NCBI RefSeq assembly: GCF_028290435.1
Contig: NZ_JAQGJV010000099.1
Coordinates: 1-51,470, forward strand
DNA: 51,470 bases
Direction of reading: 5' to 3'
From: Devosia sp.
GTDB taxonomy: Bacteria; Pseudomonadota; Alphaproteobacteria; Rhizobiales; Devosiaceae
Shown here: piece by piece, positions 17,656-26,024 of the stretch
How the letters are laid out: every line of letters starts with the position of its first letter
How positions within the stretch are numbered: the stretch's first letter is position 1
Position numbers and translations under genes: made by a program
Notes under the pieces: generated by a model
Told to the model about the DNA's origin: nothing
Seen by the model: the letters and a program-made list of their open reading frames with translations, nothing else
The model's database searches: none

Positions 17656-18105
17656 ATGATTTTCCGTTCAGCGTGCATTCTGGCTTTTGCGAGTGTCGCA
17701 ATTGCTGCCAATGGGGCGGAGTGCCGGCTCGACCAGGCGCACTATGTCGAGCCGGTATCGGGCGCGACCATGCAGTTTCATGCCAGGTCGCCAGATGACA
17801 GCCCGCTGAACGTGGCGATGTTTGACATCACTCTGCCCAATGTTGCCGGCTCATACCCTGGTGATATCACCTGGAATGCCGGCAATAATGCGCGGCCGGA
17901 CCCCAGTATCGAGGGTCTGCCTGTGAGCACTGCCTACGCAATCGACAAGGGCAAGGTCGGTCTGGTCGACGACAGCGAGATGGCTGCGCCAGAAAGCATT
18001 CTTCTCGTCGATTTCGGCCGGGCGCTGCACGACCACGTGCCGTTTATCGAAGCCAATCCGGACAAGTGGTCCTTTGACGTCTTTACGCTGACCGGGTGCC
18101 CGTAA
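17656..18105 (+). CDS. Small exported protein of unknown function
   Basis: 149 residues with a signal peptide (FRSACILAFASVAIAANGAE) and a mature domain of about 125 residues with two cysteines, one near each end (ECRLDQ and LTGCP). The ATG at 17656 is preceded by AGGGGG at a good distance; a GTG at 17641 lies in the same frame. The stop is directly followed by the ATG of the DUF3592 gene with no gap, which indicates coupled translation. Function unknown. Confidence 0.7.
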   Translation: MIFRSACILAFASVAIAANGAECRLDQAHYVEPVSGATMQFHARSPDDSPLNVAMFDITLPNVAGSYPGDITWNAGNNARPDPSIEGLPVSTAYAIDKGKVGLVDDSEMAAPESILLVDFGRALHDHVPFIEANPDKWSFDVFTLTGCP

Positions 18106-19086
18106 ATGGAACTGAAATGGTTTTTGTTCGCCATCCTGATGGCCATGGACGGGTTGGTCATGGTGGCCGCGGTGACGAAATATATCGAGGTCAAGCGCGC
18201 CAGTATCTGGGCGGCGGTGCCGGGCAGGGTCACCGCATCGCGCTCGGAGGCGCGCACGGTCGACAAGAGCTCGGGGAGTGGCCGCGACCGGGTTGTGGAC
18301 ACCGAAATTCGCAATTTTGCGACGGTGGCCTATGAGTTTCATGCCGATGGCCGGAAGCAGACCGGCAATCGGATCAGCATTGCCCATGACGTGGGGAACT
18401 ATCAGGTGGCCGAGAAGCTGGCGAAGTATCCCGTCGGCGCCAAGGTGACGGTGTTTTACGATCGCAACAAGCCCAACGACAACGTGCTTGAGCGCGAGAT
18501 GTCGATGCGCGGGTTTGAGATCACGTTTCTGATCGGCGCGCTGGTTGCGGCGGTGGCCGTGCTGGCCATGCTGCTGACCGAGGATGTGGGGGCGATTGTC
18601 GCCCAGTATGTGCCGCAGAACGGGCGCACCTCGGGCGGGATTTTCGTGACGGTGATGGCCGGTTTCATGGCGCTGTTTGCCAACGCCATCTATCAGCGCG
18701 GGCAGGCGACGTTTACCTGGCCAAAGGTGGAGGGCGTGGTCGCAACGTCGGGGGTCGATAAGGTGCGCAGCTACTATCTGCGCGGCAACGGGATCACCTA
18801 TTACTGGTATCTGTTCCGGTCGCGGACGGTCTACGACTACCGCGTCAACGGGGTTGAGTACAAAAGCGATCGCGCCAGCTATGGGGCGCAGACCTACGCC
18901 AGCTTTACGCTGCTGGCGAAGCGGGAGGCCGAGCGCTTCGTTCCCGGCGATAGCGTCGATGTCTACTACGATCCGAAATCGCCTGAGCGGGCAGTGCTGG
19001 TGCGCGGCGCGCCGGGGCAGTGGCTGGTCTGGGTGGTTGCAGTGGCGCTGTTTGCCCTGGCGGCGCGGCTGATCGGATTGATCTGA
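18106..19086 (+). CDS. Membrane protein with two DUF3592 domains
   Basis: 326 residues with four predicted membrane helices: about 4-24, 142-164, 181-200 and 304-325. Between helices 1 and 2, and again between helices 3 and 4, there is a soluble beta-rich domain ending in a V.V.YD motif (AKVTVFYDRNKPND and DSVDVYYDPKSPERAVL). These are the hallmarks of DUF3592, so the protein is an internal duplication of one helix-domain-helix unit. The biochemical role of DUF3592 is not established. It abuts the small exported-protein gene, so the two products may act together at the inner membrane. Confidence 0.8.
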   Translation: MELKWFLFAILMAMDGLVMVAAVTKYIEVKRASIWAAVPGRVTASRSEARTVDKSSGSGRDRVVDTEIRNFATVAYEFHADGRKQTGNRISIAHDVGNYQVAEKLAKYPVGAKVTVFYDRNKPNDNVLEREMSMRGFEITFLIGALVAAVAVLAMLLTEDVGAIVAQYVPQNGRTSGGIFVTVMAGFMALFANAIYQRGQATFTWPKVEGVVATSGVDKVRSYYLRGNGITYYWYLFRSRTVYDYRVNGVEYKSDRASYGAQTYASFTLLAKREAERFVPGDSVDVYYDPKSPERAVLVRGAPGQWLVWVVAVALFALAARLIGLI

Positions 19087-19109
19087 GTCGCGTCGCAAGG
19101 GCTGGGCGA

Positions 19110-20141
19110 TTATTGGCCGGGAATGCGGCCGGCGAGCTGGCGTTCGACCATCCAGCCGGGATATTCCGGAGGCAGGGCGCTGACGGCGTCGAGACGCTTG
19201 AGCTCGTCCTCGGTCAGCTTGACCTCGGTGGCGGCCAGGTTGTCATCGAGCTGCTCGATGGTCTTGGCGCCGATGATGACCGACATGACGTGCTTCTGGT
19301 GCAGCACCCAGGCGAGGGCAATGCGGGCCACCGAAACGCCCTTGGCGTCGCCGATCTCGCGCATGACATCGACGGCGTTGAAGGCGCGGTCGCGGTTGAC
19401 GGGCGGGAAATCGAAATTGGCGCGACGTGCGCCATCGGGACCGCTGCCGTCGCGGTTGTATTTGCCGCTGAGCAGGCCGCCGGCGAGAGGGCTCCACACC
19501 ATGAGGCCGATTTTCTGGTCGTCGATCAGGGGCACGATATCGCGTTCGAGATCGCGGCCAGCAATGGTGTAATAGGCCTGCAGCGTTTCAAAGCGGGCCC
19601 AGCCGTGTTTGTCGGACAGGCCGAGCGCCTTCATGATGCGCCAGGCGGCCCAATTGGAGACGCCAACGTAACGCACATGGCCCTGGCGGACCAGGTCATC
19701 GAGCGCGCGGACGGTTTCCTCGACCGGGGTCAGGGCATCCTGCGAGTGGATCTGGTAGAGATCGATGTAATCGGTGTTGAGCCGCTTGAGGCTGGCCTTG
19801 ACCGCATCCATGATGTGGCCGCGCGAGGAACCGCGATCGTTGGGGCCCTGGCCCATGGCGCCGGTCATCTTGGTGGCGAGCACGATATCGGTGCGCTTGC
19901 GGCCGGAGTTGACCATGGCCTTGCCGGTGATTTCTTCGGAGATGCCTTGGGAATAAACATCGGCGGTATCGATGAAATTGACGCCGGCATCGAGGGCGCG
20001 GGTCACGATGCCATCGGCGGTCTGCTGATCGAGCTGGCCGATATTGCTCCAGATGCCGCCGCCGGTGCCGCCAAAGGTCATCGTGCCAAGGCAGATTTCG
20101 GAAACGAGCAAGCCCGTCCCGCCTAAAGGTTTGTATCGCAT
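19110..20141 (-). CDS. Aldo/keto reductase
   Basis: NAD(P)H-dependent carbonyl reductase of 343 residues. The catalytic tetrad is visible: Asp58 and Tyr63 in DTADVYSQG, Lys91 in ATKMTG and His132 in YQIHSQD. The cofactor-binding end is seen in IIGAKTIEQLDDNLAA. The sequence resembles the AKR subgroup often annotated as general-stress or predicted oxidoreductases. The substrate is unknown. It lies downstream of the SDR gene on the same strand with 114 bases between; the gap holds an inverted repeat (AGTCTCGC 20162-20169, GCGAGACT 20191-20198). Confidence 0.9.
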   Translation of the reverse strand: MRYKPLGGTGLLVSEICLGTMTFGGTGGGIWSNIGQLDQQTADGIVTRALDAGVNFIDTADVYSQGISEEITGKAMVNSGRKRTDIVLATKMTGAMGQGPNDRGSSRGHIMDAVKASLKRLNTDYIDLYQIHSQDALTPVEETVRALDDLVRQGHVRYVGVSNWAAWRIMKALGLSDKHGWARFETLQAYYTIAGRDLERDIVPLIDDQKIGLMVWSPLAGGLLSGKYNRDGSGPDGARRANFDFPPVNRDRAFNAVDVMREIGDAKGVSVARIALAWVLHQKHVMSVIIGAKTIEQLDDNLAATEVKLTEDELKRLDAVSALPPEYPGWMVERQLAGRIPGQ

Positions 20142-20254
20142 TGCGAATTCCGATCTGAATGAGTCTCGCGCGCGGCTGGAGGAGCGGCGGGCGAGACTTA
20201 TCTTAGCACCGAATTCGGCTGGGAGACTAGGCCGGGTGTTTCGGCCGGTTTCGA

Positions 20255-21037
20255 TCAGGCGGCGTAGCGCGGAGCGGGGCGGTTGCCGACGAGGCCGGTG
20301 AGCAGGCTCGTGCGGGCTTCGATCAGGCGGGCGTAGTCACCGTCATTGTGCTGGGACGGGATGGTGACGAGTTCCTTGCGGTCGAGACCGGCGAGGGCGG
20401 CGTCGACCAGGTCATCAACTTCCATCACCAGTTCCGGAGGAATGCCGGCGCCGTTGCCGATCATCGGGGTGCGGGTGTAGCCGGGCAGCACGGCCTGGAC
20501 CTGGATGCCGAGCGGGGACAGTTCGAGATCAAGCGAGTGGGTAAAGCTGAGGACGTAGGCCTTGGTGGCGCCATAGGATGCGGTCTGCGGGGTATCCAGC
20601 AGGGCCAGAACCGAAGCAACATTGACCAGAGTGCCGCGGCCTTGCTTGACGAAATTGGCCGATGCGGCGCTGGCGAGGCGGGTGAGGGCGGTGACGTTGA
20701 CGTCGAGCATGGTCTCGATGTCGTCGAGATTAGCCTCAGCCAGCGGGCCGCCGGCATAGATGCCGGCATTGTTGACGAAGAGCGTGATGGCGGCGTCGTC
20801 GCGGAGGCGGGCCTCGACCTTATTGCGGTCGGCGGCATTGCCGAGTTCGGCGCTGATGGTTTCGATGTTGCGGCCGGTTTCGGTGGAGAGGCGCGTGGCG
20901 AGGGCGCCGAGGCGGTCGACATTGCGGGCGACCAGGATCAGGTCATAACCGCGCTTGGCGAGGCGGTCGGCATAGACTTCGCCGATACCGGAGGACGCGC
21001 CGGTGATCAGGGCGGTGCCGAGGGATGAGTTGGACAT
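20255..21037 (-). CDS. Short-chain dehydrogenase/reductase
   Basis: Classical SDR of 260 residues. The cofactor motif is TGASSGIG (residues 13-20), the NNAG motif is at 89-92, and the catalytic residues are Ser142, Tyr155 and Lys159 in SYGATKA. The SDR and TetR genes are adjacent on the same strand, and a TetR-type palindrome lies in the SDR promoter, so the TetR protein probably represses this gene. The substrate cannot be inferred. Confidence 0.9.
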   Translation of the reverse strand: MSNSSLGTALITGASSGIGEVYADRLAKRGYDLILVARNVDRLGALATRLSTETGRNIETISAELGNAADRNKVEARLRDDAAITLFVNNAGIYAGGPLAEANLDDIETMLDVNVTALTRLASAASANFVKQGRGTLVNVASVLALLDTPQTASYGATKAYVLSFTHSLDLELSPLGIQVQAVLPGYTRTPMIGNGAGIPPELVMEVDDLVDAALAGLDRKELVTIPSQHNDGDYARLIEARTSLLTGLVGNRPAPRYAA

Positions 21038-21104
21038 GGAAATTCTCCGTTAAGCCCAGCGCCAGCAGGAGCGGCGCAATACCGAACGGTTCGTCCGGCT
21101 CCAA

Positions 21105-21126
21105 TTAGATTATGATCGTCATCTAA
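21105..21126. promoter_or_regulatory. TetR-type operator candidate upstream of the SDR gene
   Basis: TTAGAT (21105-21110) and ATCTAA (21121-21126) form a perfect inverted repeat with a 10-base, partly symmetric spacer. The 22-base size matches many TetR-family operators. It lies about 70 bases upstream of the SDR start and just after the tetR stop. No copy of the motif is seen in the tetR-exporter gap (21748-21843). Confidence 0.5.
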
Positions 21127-21159
21127 ATCGGCAAGGGGCTGGGCCGGATATTTTTTGGT

Positions 21160-21747
21160 CTATTCGGGCTTGGGGGAAACCACGCCCAAGGCGGCGGTCA
21201 GCAGATCGTCGGAAATGGCATTGCCGCGCGTGGCGCGCGACAGCAACAGCGCGCCAACCATGGTGGAGAGTTTGACCAGCGCCTGCTGATGCGCGTCGGG
21301 GCTGGTATCGCCCTGCGCCGCCTGCAATTCGCTGACCATTTGCTCGACGCCAGTGACATAGGCCTGTTGCGCGACGCAGCCGCAATCGGCGCGCGCGACG
21401 TCGCCGGCCAGCGCCGAGGTGGCACAGCCGGTGCCGGGATTGTCGCGGTGGGCGGGTGACAGGTAGGTGGCCAAGAATTCGCGCTGGGCGCCGGTGGGGT
21501 CGTTTGGGTGATTGGTCGCGGAAGCCTCCAGCAGGCCATCGACCGCGCCAAAGGCGCGCTCGAATGCGACGGGGGCCAGCGCCTCCTTGGAGGCGAAATG
21601 CTTGTAGAAGCCGCCATGGGTCATGCCGATTTCGGCCATCAGTTCGGGTATGCTGACGGCATCGAGACCCTTCTCGCGCGCCAGCCTTGCGGCGGCGTCG
21701 ATAATGGCTTCGCGGTGCTTCTCCGTATCCTGGCGCGATGAGCGCAT
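21160..21747 (-). CDS. TetR/AcrR-family transcriptional regulator
   Basis: 195 residues. The N-terminal helix-turn-helix (about 10-57) reads IDAAARLAREKGLDAVSIPE then GMTHGGFYKHFASKEAL, typical of the family. The ligand-binding part has a Cys-rich stretch (TGCATSAL and ADCGC), also seen in TetR regulators that control adjacent oxidoreductases. The ATG at 21747 has GAGGA nine bases upstream; the frame remains open upstream but without a start signal. It is divergent from the ABC exporter genes (97 bases) and upstream of the SDR gene. The operator candidate is at the SDR promoter. Confidence 0.85.
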   Translation of the reverse strand: MRSSRQDTEKHREAIIDAAARLAREKGLDAVSIPELMAEIGMTHGGFYKHFASKEALAPVAFERAFGAVDGLLEASATNHPNDPTGAQREFLATYLSPAHRDNPGTGCATSALAGDVARADCGCVAQQAYVTGVEQMVSELQAAQGDTSPDAHQQALVKLSTMVGALLLSRATRGNAISDDLLTAALGVVSPKPE

Positions 21748-21843
21748 GGCTTGTTCCTCAATCCAGCCACCATGATATAGGAGAGCCGACCGGATTTTGC
21801 ATCTGCAGTCTGGCGAGTCGCATTGGCCGGGAAAAGGCGCCGC

Positions 21844-23592
21844 ATGTCTGTTCAAGAAGGGCGCAAGGGCAAGCCCAGTTCCGGCGGCCTGTTGCCGCTA
21901 TTGATCCCCTATTGGCCATGGATCGCGCTGCTGGTGGCGCTGACCATCGCCAGCAATGCGCTGAACCTGGTTGGACCGCAACTGATCGCGCGGGCAATCG
22001 ACAGCGTTGGCGGGGCAGATTATTCGCTGACGACGCTGATTGAAGAGTTCCTGACGCTGGCGGCGGGCGTGTTCGTGCTGACCTATGGGCAGTCGATCGT
22101 GCAGACTGTGGCGGCCGAGCGGGTGGCGCGCGATTTGCGGGCGCGGCTGGTGGATACGATTTCGCGGCAGGACTTTGCCTATGTGCAGACGGTGACGCCG
22201 TCGCGGCTGCTGACCAATCTGACGTCCGACGTCGATGCGGTCAAATCGTTCGTGTCGCAGGCGATTTCGTCCATCGTGTCTTCGTTTTTCCTGATCATCG
22301 GTGCCAGCGTGCTGCTGCTGCTGATCGACTGGCAACTGGCGGTGGCGGTGCTGACCGTGGTGCCGGTCATCGGGTTCAGCTTCTATTATGTGCTGAGCCG
22401 GGTGCGAAAACTGTTCCGCAAGTCGCAGGAGGCGATCGACTGGCTGAACAAGGTGATCAACGAGAGCATCCTGGGCTCTTCGCTGATCCGGCTGCTGAAC
22501 TCGCAGGCCAGCGAATATACTAAGTTTCTGGAGGCCAATAGCGAGGCCAAATCGATCGGCATGAGCATTTTGCGCATGTTCTCGACGCTGATCCCGGTCA
22601 TCACGTTCTGCACCAATCTGGCGACGCTGGTGATCGTGGCGTTCGGTGGGCATCTGGTGATTTCGGGCACCATGACGCTGGGTGATTTCACCGCGTTCAA
22701 CAGCTATCTGGGCATCCTGATTTTCCCCATTATCATCATCGGTTTCATGAGCAATGTGGTGGCGCAGGCCTCGGCATCCTATGAGCGCATCGCCAAGGTT
22801 CTGGTGAGCCAGGCGCCCAAGCCGTGGGGCAATGTGACCGCGGAATTGCGCGGCGATATCGCTGTCGAGCACCTGACAGTGCGCTATGGACAGCGTGATG
22901 CGCTGGACGATGTCAGCCTGGTGGTGAAGGCTGGGACGCGCACGGCGGTGATCGGGCCGACGGCGGCGGGCAAGACGCAATTGCTGTTTGCGATCAGCGG
23001 GTTGATCGTGCCCGATAGCGGGAGCATCAAAGTCGATGGGCGCAAGCTGACCGATTATGACAAGCAGGCGCTGCATCGGCAGGTCGGGCTGGTGTTTCAG
23101 GACAGCGTGACGTTCAACCTGTCGGTGCGCGAGAATATCGCGTTCAGCGCCGTGGTGGATGATGCGAGCTTGGCCAAGGCGGTGGAGACGGCGGAGCTGG
23201 AGGATTTCATCGGCACGCTGCCGGCGGGGCTGGATACGGTGATTTCGGAGCGCGGCACCAGCCTGTCGGGTGGGCAGAAGCAGCGCATCATGCTGGCGCG
23301 GGCGCTGGCGCTCAATCCCAAGGTGCTGTTGCTGGACGATTTCACGGCGCGGGTGGATGCGCGAACGGAGAAGAAGATCCTGGCTAATGTGAGCGCCAAT
23401 TATCCGGGCATCACGCTGATCTCGGTGACGCAGAAGATCGGGCCGGTGGAGGACTATGACCAGATCGTGCTGCTGATGGAGGGCAAGGTGCTGGCCGAGG
23501 GCACGCATGCGCAACTGATGCACCGCTCGCCCGAATACGTGCAGATTTATAGCTCTCAGCAAAGCACCGAAGACTATGAACTACAAGCTTAA
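21844..23592 (+). CDS. Heterodimeric ABC exporter, subunit with degenerate ATP site
   Basis: Fused membrane (six helices, about residues 20-310) and ATPase (about 335-575) half-transporter, 582 residues. Walker A GPTAAGKT (about 370) and signature LSGGQKQR (about 474) are intact. The Walker B ends LLLDD, with Asp499 in the place of the catalytic Glu, and the switch His is replaced by Gln530 (SVTQK). These substitutions mark the degenerate half of heterodimeric exporters such as TM287/288 or LmrCD. The partner is the next gene, overlapping by 17 bases. The ATG at 21844 has AAAAGG upstream; a TTG at 21823 is less likely. Substrate unknown; drug or lipid export is typical of the class. Confidence 0.9.
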   Translation: MSVQEGRKGKPSSGGLLPLLIPYWPWIALLVALTIASNALNLVGPQLIARAIDSVGGADYSLTTLIEEFLTLAAGVFVLTYGQSIVQTVAAERVARDLRARLVDTISRQDFAYVQTVTPSRLLTNLTSDVDAVKSFVSQAISSIVSSFFLIIGASVLLLLIDWQLAVAVLTVVPVIGFSFYYVLSRVRKLFRKSQEAIDWLNKVINESILGSSLIRLLNSQASEYTKFLEANSEAKSIGMSILRMFSTLIPVITFCTNLATLVIVAFGGHLVISGTMTLGDFTAFNSYLGILIFPIIIIGFMSNVVAQASASYERIAKVLVSQAPKPWGNVTAELRGDIAVEHLTVRYGQRDALDDVSLVVKAGTRTAVIGPTAAGKTQLLFAISGLIVPDSGSIKVDGRKLTDYDKQALHRQVGLVFQDSVTFNLSVRENIAFSAVVDDASLAKAVETAELEDFIGTLPAGLDTVISERGTSLSGGQKQRIMLARALALNPKVLLLDDFTARVDARTEKKILANVSANYPGITLISVTQKIGPVEDYDQIVLLMEGKVLAEGTHAQLMHRSPEYVQIYSSQQSTEDYELQA

Positions 23593-25333
23593 CACCAAGG
23601 ACGCCAGCGAGAGCAAAGAGTCGATCTGGACCGGTCTGGCCCGGCTGCTCCCGCTCATGGCCGATGAATGGCGCAATATCGGGGTCGCTTTTTCGGCGAT
23701 CGCGATAACCTCGGCGATGACGCTGACATCGCCGTTCATCATCGGTCACATCGTGGATCAGTTCATTTCCAAGGGCGACTATACGGGCGTGCTCACCTGG
23801 TCGGGGCTGTTGCTGGCGGTGTTCCTAGTGCAGTTGGTGTCGAGCTATACGCAGACGCGGACGATGGGTGGGGTGGGGCGGCGTATCCTGTTCAACCTGC
23901 GCAATGCGATTTTCACCAAGCTGCAGGAGTTGCCGGTTGCGTTCTTCAACCAGAACCGTTCGGGCGACCTGATCTCGCGCATCAACAATGATACCGACAA
24001 GCTGAACCAGTTTTTCGCCCAGGCGCTGATGCAGTTTCTGGGCAATGCGTTCTTGATCGTCGGCGCGGGCATCCTGCTGCTGGTGCTCAATATCAAGCTG
24101 GGCGCGGCGGCGCTGGTGCCGGCGGTGCTGGTGCTGATCGCCACGCAATTGCTGTCCCCCTGGGTCAAGCGCGCCAGCTTTAAGAGCTTGCAAACGCTGG
24201 GCGGGTTGAGCGGGGAAGTGCAGGAGAGCCTAGCCAATTTCAAGGTGATCGTGGCGTTCAACCGGCTGGATTACTTCCGCGAGAAGTTCGCCGTTGCCAA
24301 TGAGGTCAACTATTCGGCCTCTGTCAGCGCGGGGGTGGCGAGCAACGTGTTCCTGCCGCTGTATGGCCTGGCGGCGACGCTGGGCACGCTGATCGTGCTG
24401 GGTTACGGCATCATTTTGATCGATGCGGGCGATATGACCACAGGCCTGCTGATCGGGTTTTTGCTCTACGTCACCAATTTCTACAATCCGCTGCGGCAGT
24501 TGGCGTCGATCTGGTCGTCGCTGCAATTGGCGCTGGCGGGGTTGGACCGCATTTCCGAAGTGCTGGCGCTGCAATCGGACATGGTGGTGGTGCCTTCGGA
24601 TGCGGTCGTGTCGGATGCGGTGATGGCGTTCGAGAACGTGTCGTTCCGCTATCCCGATGGCAAGGATGTGCTGAGCGGGATCAATTTCGCGCTGGAACGC
24701 GGCAAGACTTATGCCCTGATTGGGCCGACCGGCGGTGGCAAGACCACGACGGCGTCATTGATGGCGCGGCTCTATGATCCGAGTTCGGGCACGGTGCGGC
24801 TCGATGGCAAGGATATTCGCGCCTATACGCCAGAGGAGCGCGCGGCCAAGATCGGCTTTATCCTGCAGGAGCCATTCCTGTTCACCGGAACGGTGCGCGA
24901 CAACATTATCTATGGCAATCCGGCCTATATCGGAAAGCCGGACGAGGTGCTGATGGCAACGCTGGAAAGCGCCGGGCTGAACAGCCTGCTGTCGCGCTTC
25001 GAAGGTGGGCTCGATACCTCGGTGTCCTCGAGCGGCGATGCGATGAGCTTGGGGCAGAAGCAGCTGATCGCTTTTATCCGGGCGGCGTTGCGCAATCCGG
25101 AATTGCTGATCCTCGATGAGGCGACGGCCAATATCGATACGGTGACCGAGCAATTGCTGGAGGATATTCTCAAACGCCTGCCGGCGAGCACGACCAAGGT
25201 GATCATCGCGCACAGACTCAACACCATCGACAATGCAGACGCGATTTTCTTCGTTAATGCGGGGACAGTGACGCTGGCGGGATCGATGGAAAGCGCGGTT
25301 GACATGCTTTTGAACGGCACCATGCAAAGCTGA
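23576..25333 (+). CDS. Heterodimeric ABC exporter, subunit with catalytic ATP site
   Basis: Second half-transporter, 585 residues, six helices then an ATPase domain. Walker A GPTGGGKTT (about 383), Walker B LLILDEATAN with catalytic Glu515, and switch His546 in IIAHRL are canonical. The signature is degenerate: MSLGQKQL (about 490) instead of LSGGQ. That defect lies in the same composite site as the Asp499/Gln530 changes of the partner, so the pair has one competent and one non-hydrolytic site. The start overlaps the partner gene by 17 bases, so translation is coupled. Confidence 0.9.
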   Translation: MNYKLNTKDASESKESIWTGLARLLPLMADEWRNIGVAFSAIAITSAMTLTSPFIIGHIVDQFISKGDYTGVLTWSGLLLAVFLVQLVSSYTQTRTMGGVGRRILFNLRNAIFTKLQELPVAFFNQNRSGDLISRINNDTDKLNQFFAQALMQFLGNAFLIVGAGILLLVLNIKLGAAALVPAVLVLIATQLLSPWVKRASFKSLQTLGGLSGEVQESLANFKVIVAFNRLDYFREKFAVANEVNYSASVSAGVASNVFLPLYGLAATLGTLIVLGYGIILIDAGDMTTGLLIGFLLYVTNFYNPLRQLASIWSSLQLALAGLDRISEVLALQSDMVVVPSDAVVSDAVMAFENVSFRYPDGKDVLSGINFALERGKTYALIGPTGGGKTTTASLMARLYDPSSGTVRLDGKDIRAYTPEERAAKIGFILQEPFLFTGTVRDNIIYGNPAYIGKPDEVLMATLESAGLNSLLSRFEGGLDTSVSSSGDAMSLGQKQLIAFIRAALRNPELLILDEATANIDTVTEQLLEDILKRLPASTTKVIIAHRLNTIDNADAIFFVNAGTVTLAGSMESAVDMLLNGTMQS

Positions 25334-25381
25334 CGCAGCTCATGCTAGTGTCGGCATTATCGCAAGCGAAGGAAGAAGCTC

Positions 25382-25588
25382 ATGAAGATCAGCGCCAGAA
25401 ACCGCCTCAAGGGCGTCGTCACCGAAGTCGTCAAGGGCGCGACCACGGCCCATGTGCGGATCGATGTTGGCGGCTCGATCGTCACGGCGTCGATCACCAA
25501 TGAGGCGGTGGATGAGCTGGGCCTGAAGGTAGGGCAGAGCGCTTATGCGATCGTCAAAGCCTCCGACGTCATGGTTGGCGTCGACTGA
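25382..25588 (+). CDS. Single TOBE-domain (molbindin-type) protein
   Basis: 68-residue protein consisting of one Mop/TOBE domain: SARNRLKGVVTEVVKGATTA at the start and SITNEAVDELGLKVGQSAYA further on. This is the pattern of molybdate-binding Mop proteins and of the C-terminal domains of ModE and ModC. Such stand-alone proteins oligomerise and store or buffer molybdate/tungstate in the cytoplasm. GAAGGAAGAAG precedes the ATG. There is no mod transport gene next to it. It follows the exporter operon by 48 bases and overlaps or nearly abuts the next small gene. Confidence 0.9.
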   Translation: MKISARNRLKGVVTEVVKGATTAHVRIDVGGSIVTASITNEAVDELGLKVGQSAYAIVKASDVMVGVD

Positions 25589-25595
25589 TCGCGAC

Positions 25596-26021
25596 GTGCA
25601 GGCGGGCGATTTACGGGGCCTGGTCGGCGACTGGTCGTTCAGGCGATCGGTGACGGGCGGATCGATCATGACGGGGCAGGCGACGTTCGGTCGGGTCGGC
25701 GATAATTGCCTGAACTATGCCGAGACGGGGACGCTGACCCTGGCGGATGGCAAGGATTATGCGTTCGAGCGGCGCTATATCTACGAGCTGCGCGGCGGCG
25801 GCTTTCGCGTGATGTTTGACGAAAAGCCGCCGCGGCTGTTTCAGGATGTCGATCTTGACCTGAGTGGTGGCGCATTGATCGGCGGCGGCTTTCACAATTG
25901 TGCCCCCGATGTCTATGCCTCCACGTACCGGTTCGATCTGCCCGTTGGGTTTCGCATTGCCCACGATGTGAGCGGGCCGCGCAAAGCCTATGGTATCGTC
26001 ACAGACTATGCGCGGCGCTAG
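25596..26021 (+). CDS. DUF6314-like small protein
   Basis: About 141 residues without a signal peptide. The pattern GDLRGLVGDWSFRRSV, then GQATFGRVGDNCLNYAETG, then DVYASTYRF is that of small lipocalin-like DUF6314 proteins of unknown function. The start is uncertain: GTG at 25596 would follow the TOBE gene by seven bases, and an ATG at 25545 in the same frame would overlap it. Neither has a strong Shine-Dalgarno sequence. It converges on metE with a three-base gap. Confidence 0.65.
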   Translation: MQAGDLRGLVGDWSFRRSVTGGSIMTGQATFGRVGDNCLNYAETGTLTLADGKDYAFERRYIYELRGGGFRVMFDEKPPRLFQDVDLDLSGGALIGGGFHNCAPDVYASTYRFDLPVGFRIAHDVSGPRKAYGIVTDYARR

Positions 26022-26024
26022 CGA

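Noticed and set aside
21898..23562. 554-codon open frame on the minus strand opposite the first ABC exporter gene
   Set aside because: His/Arg/Gln-rich shadow; the plus strand has all ABC transporter motifs.
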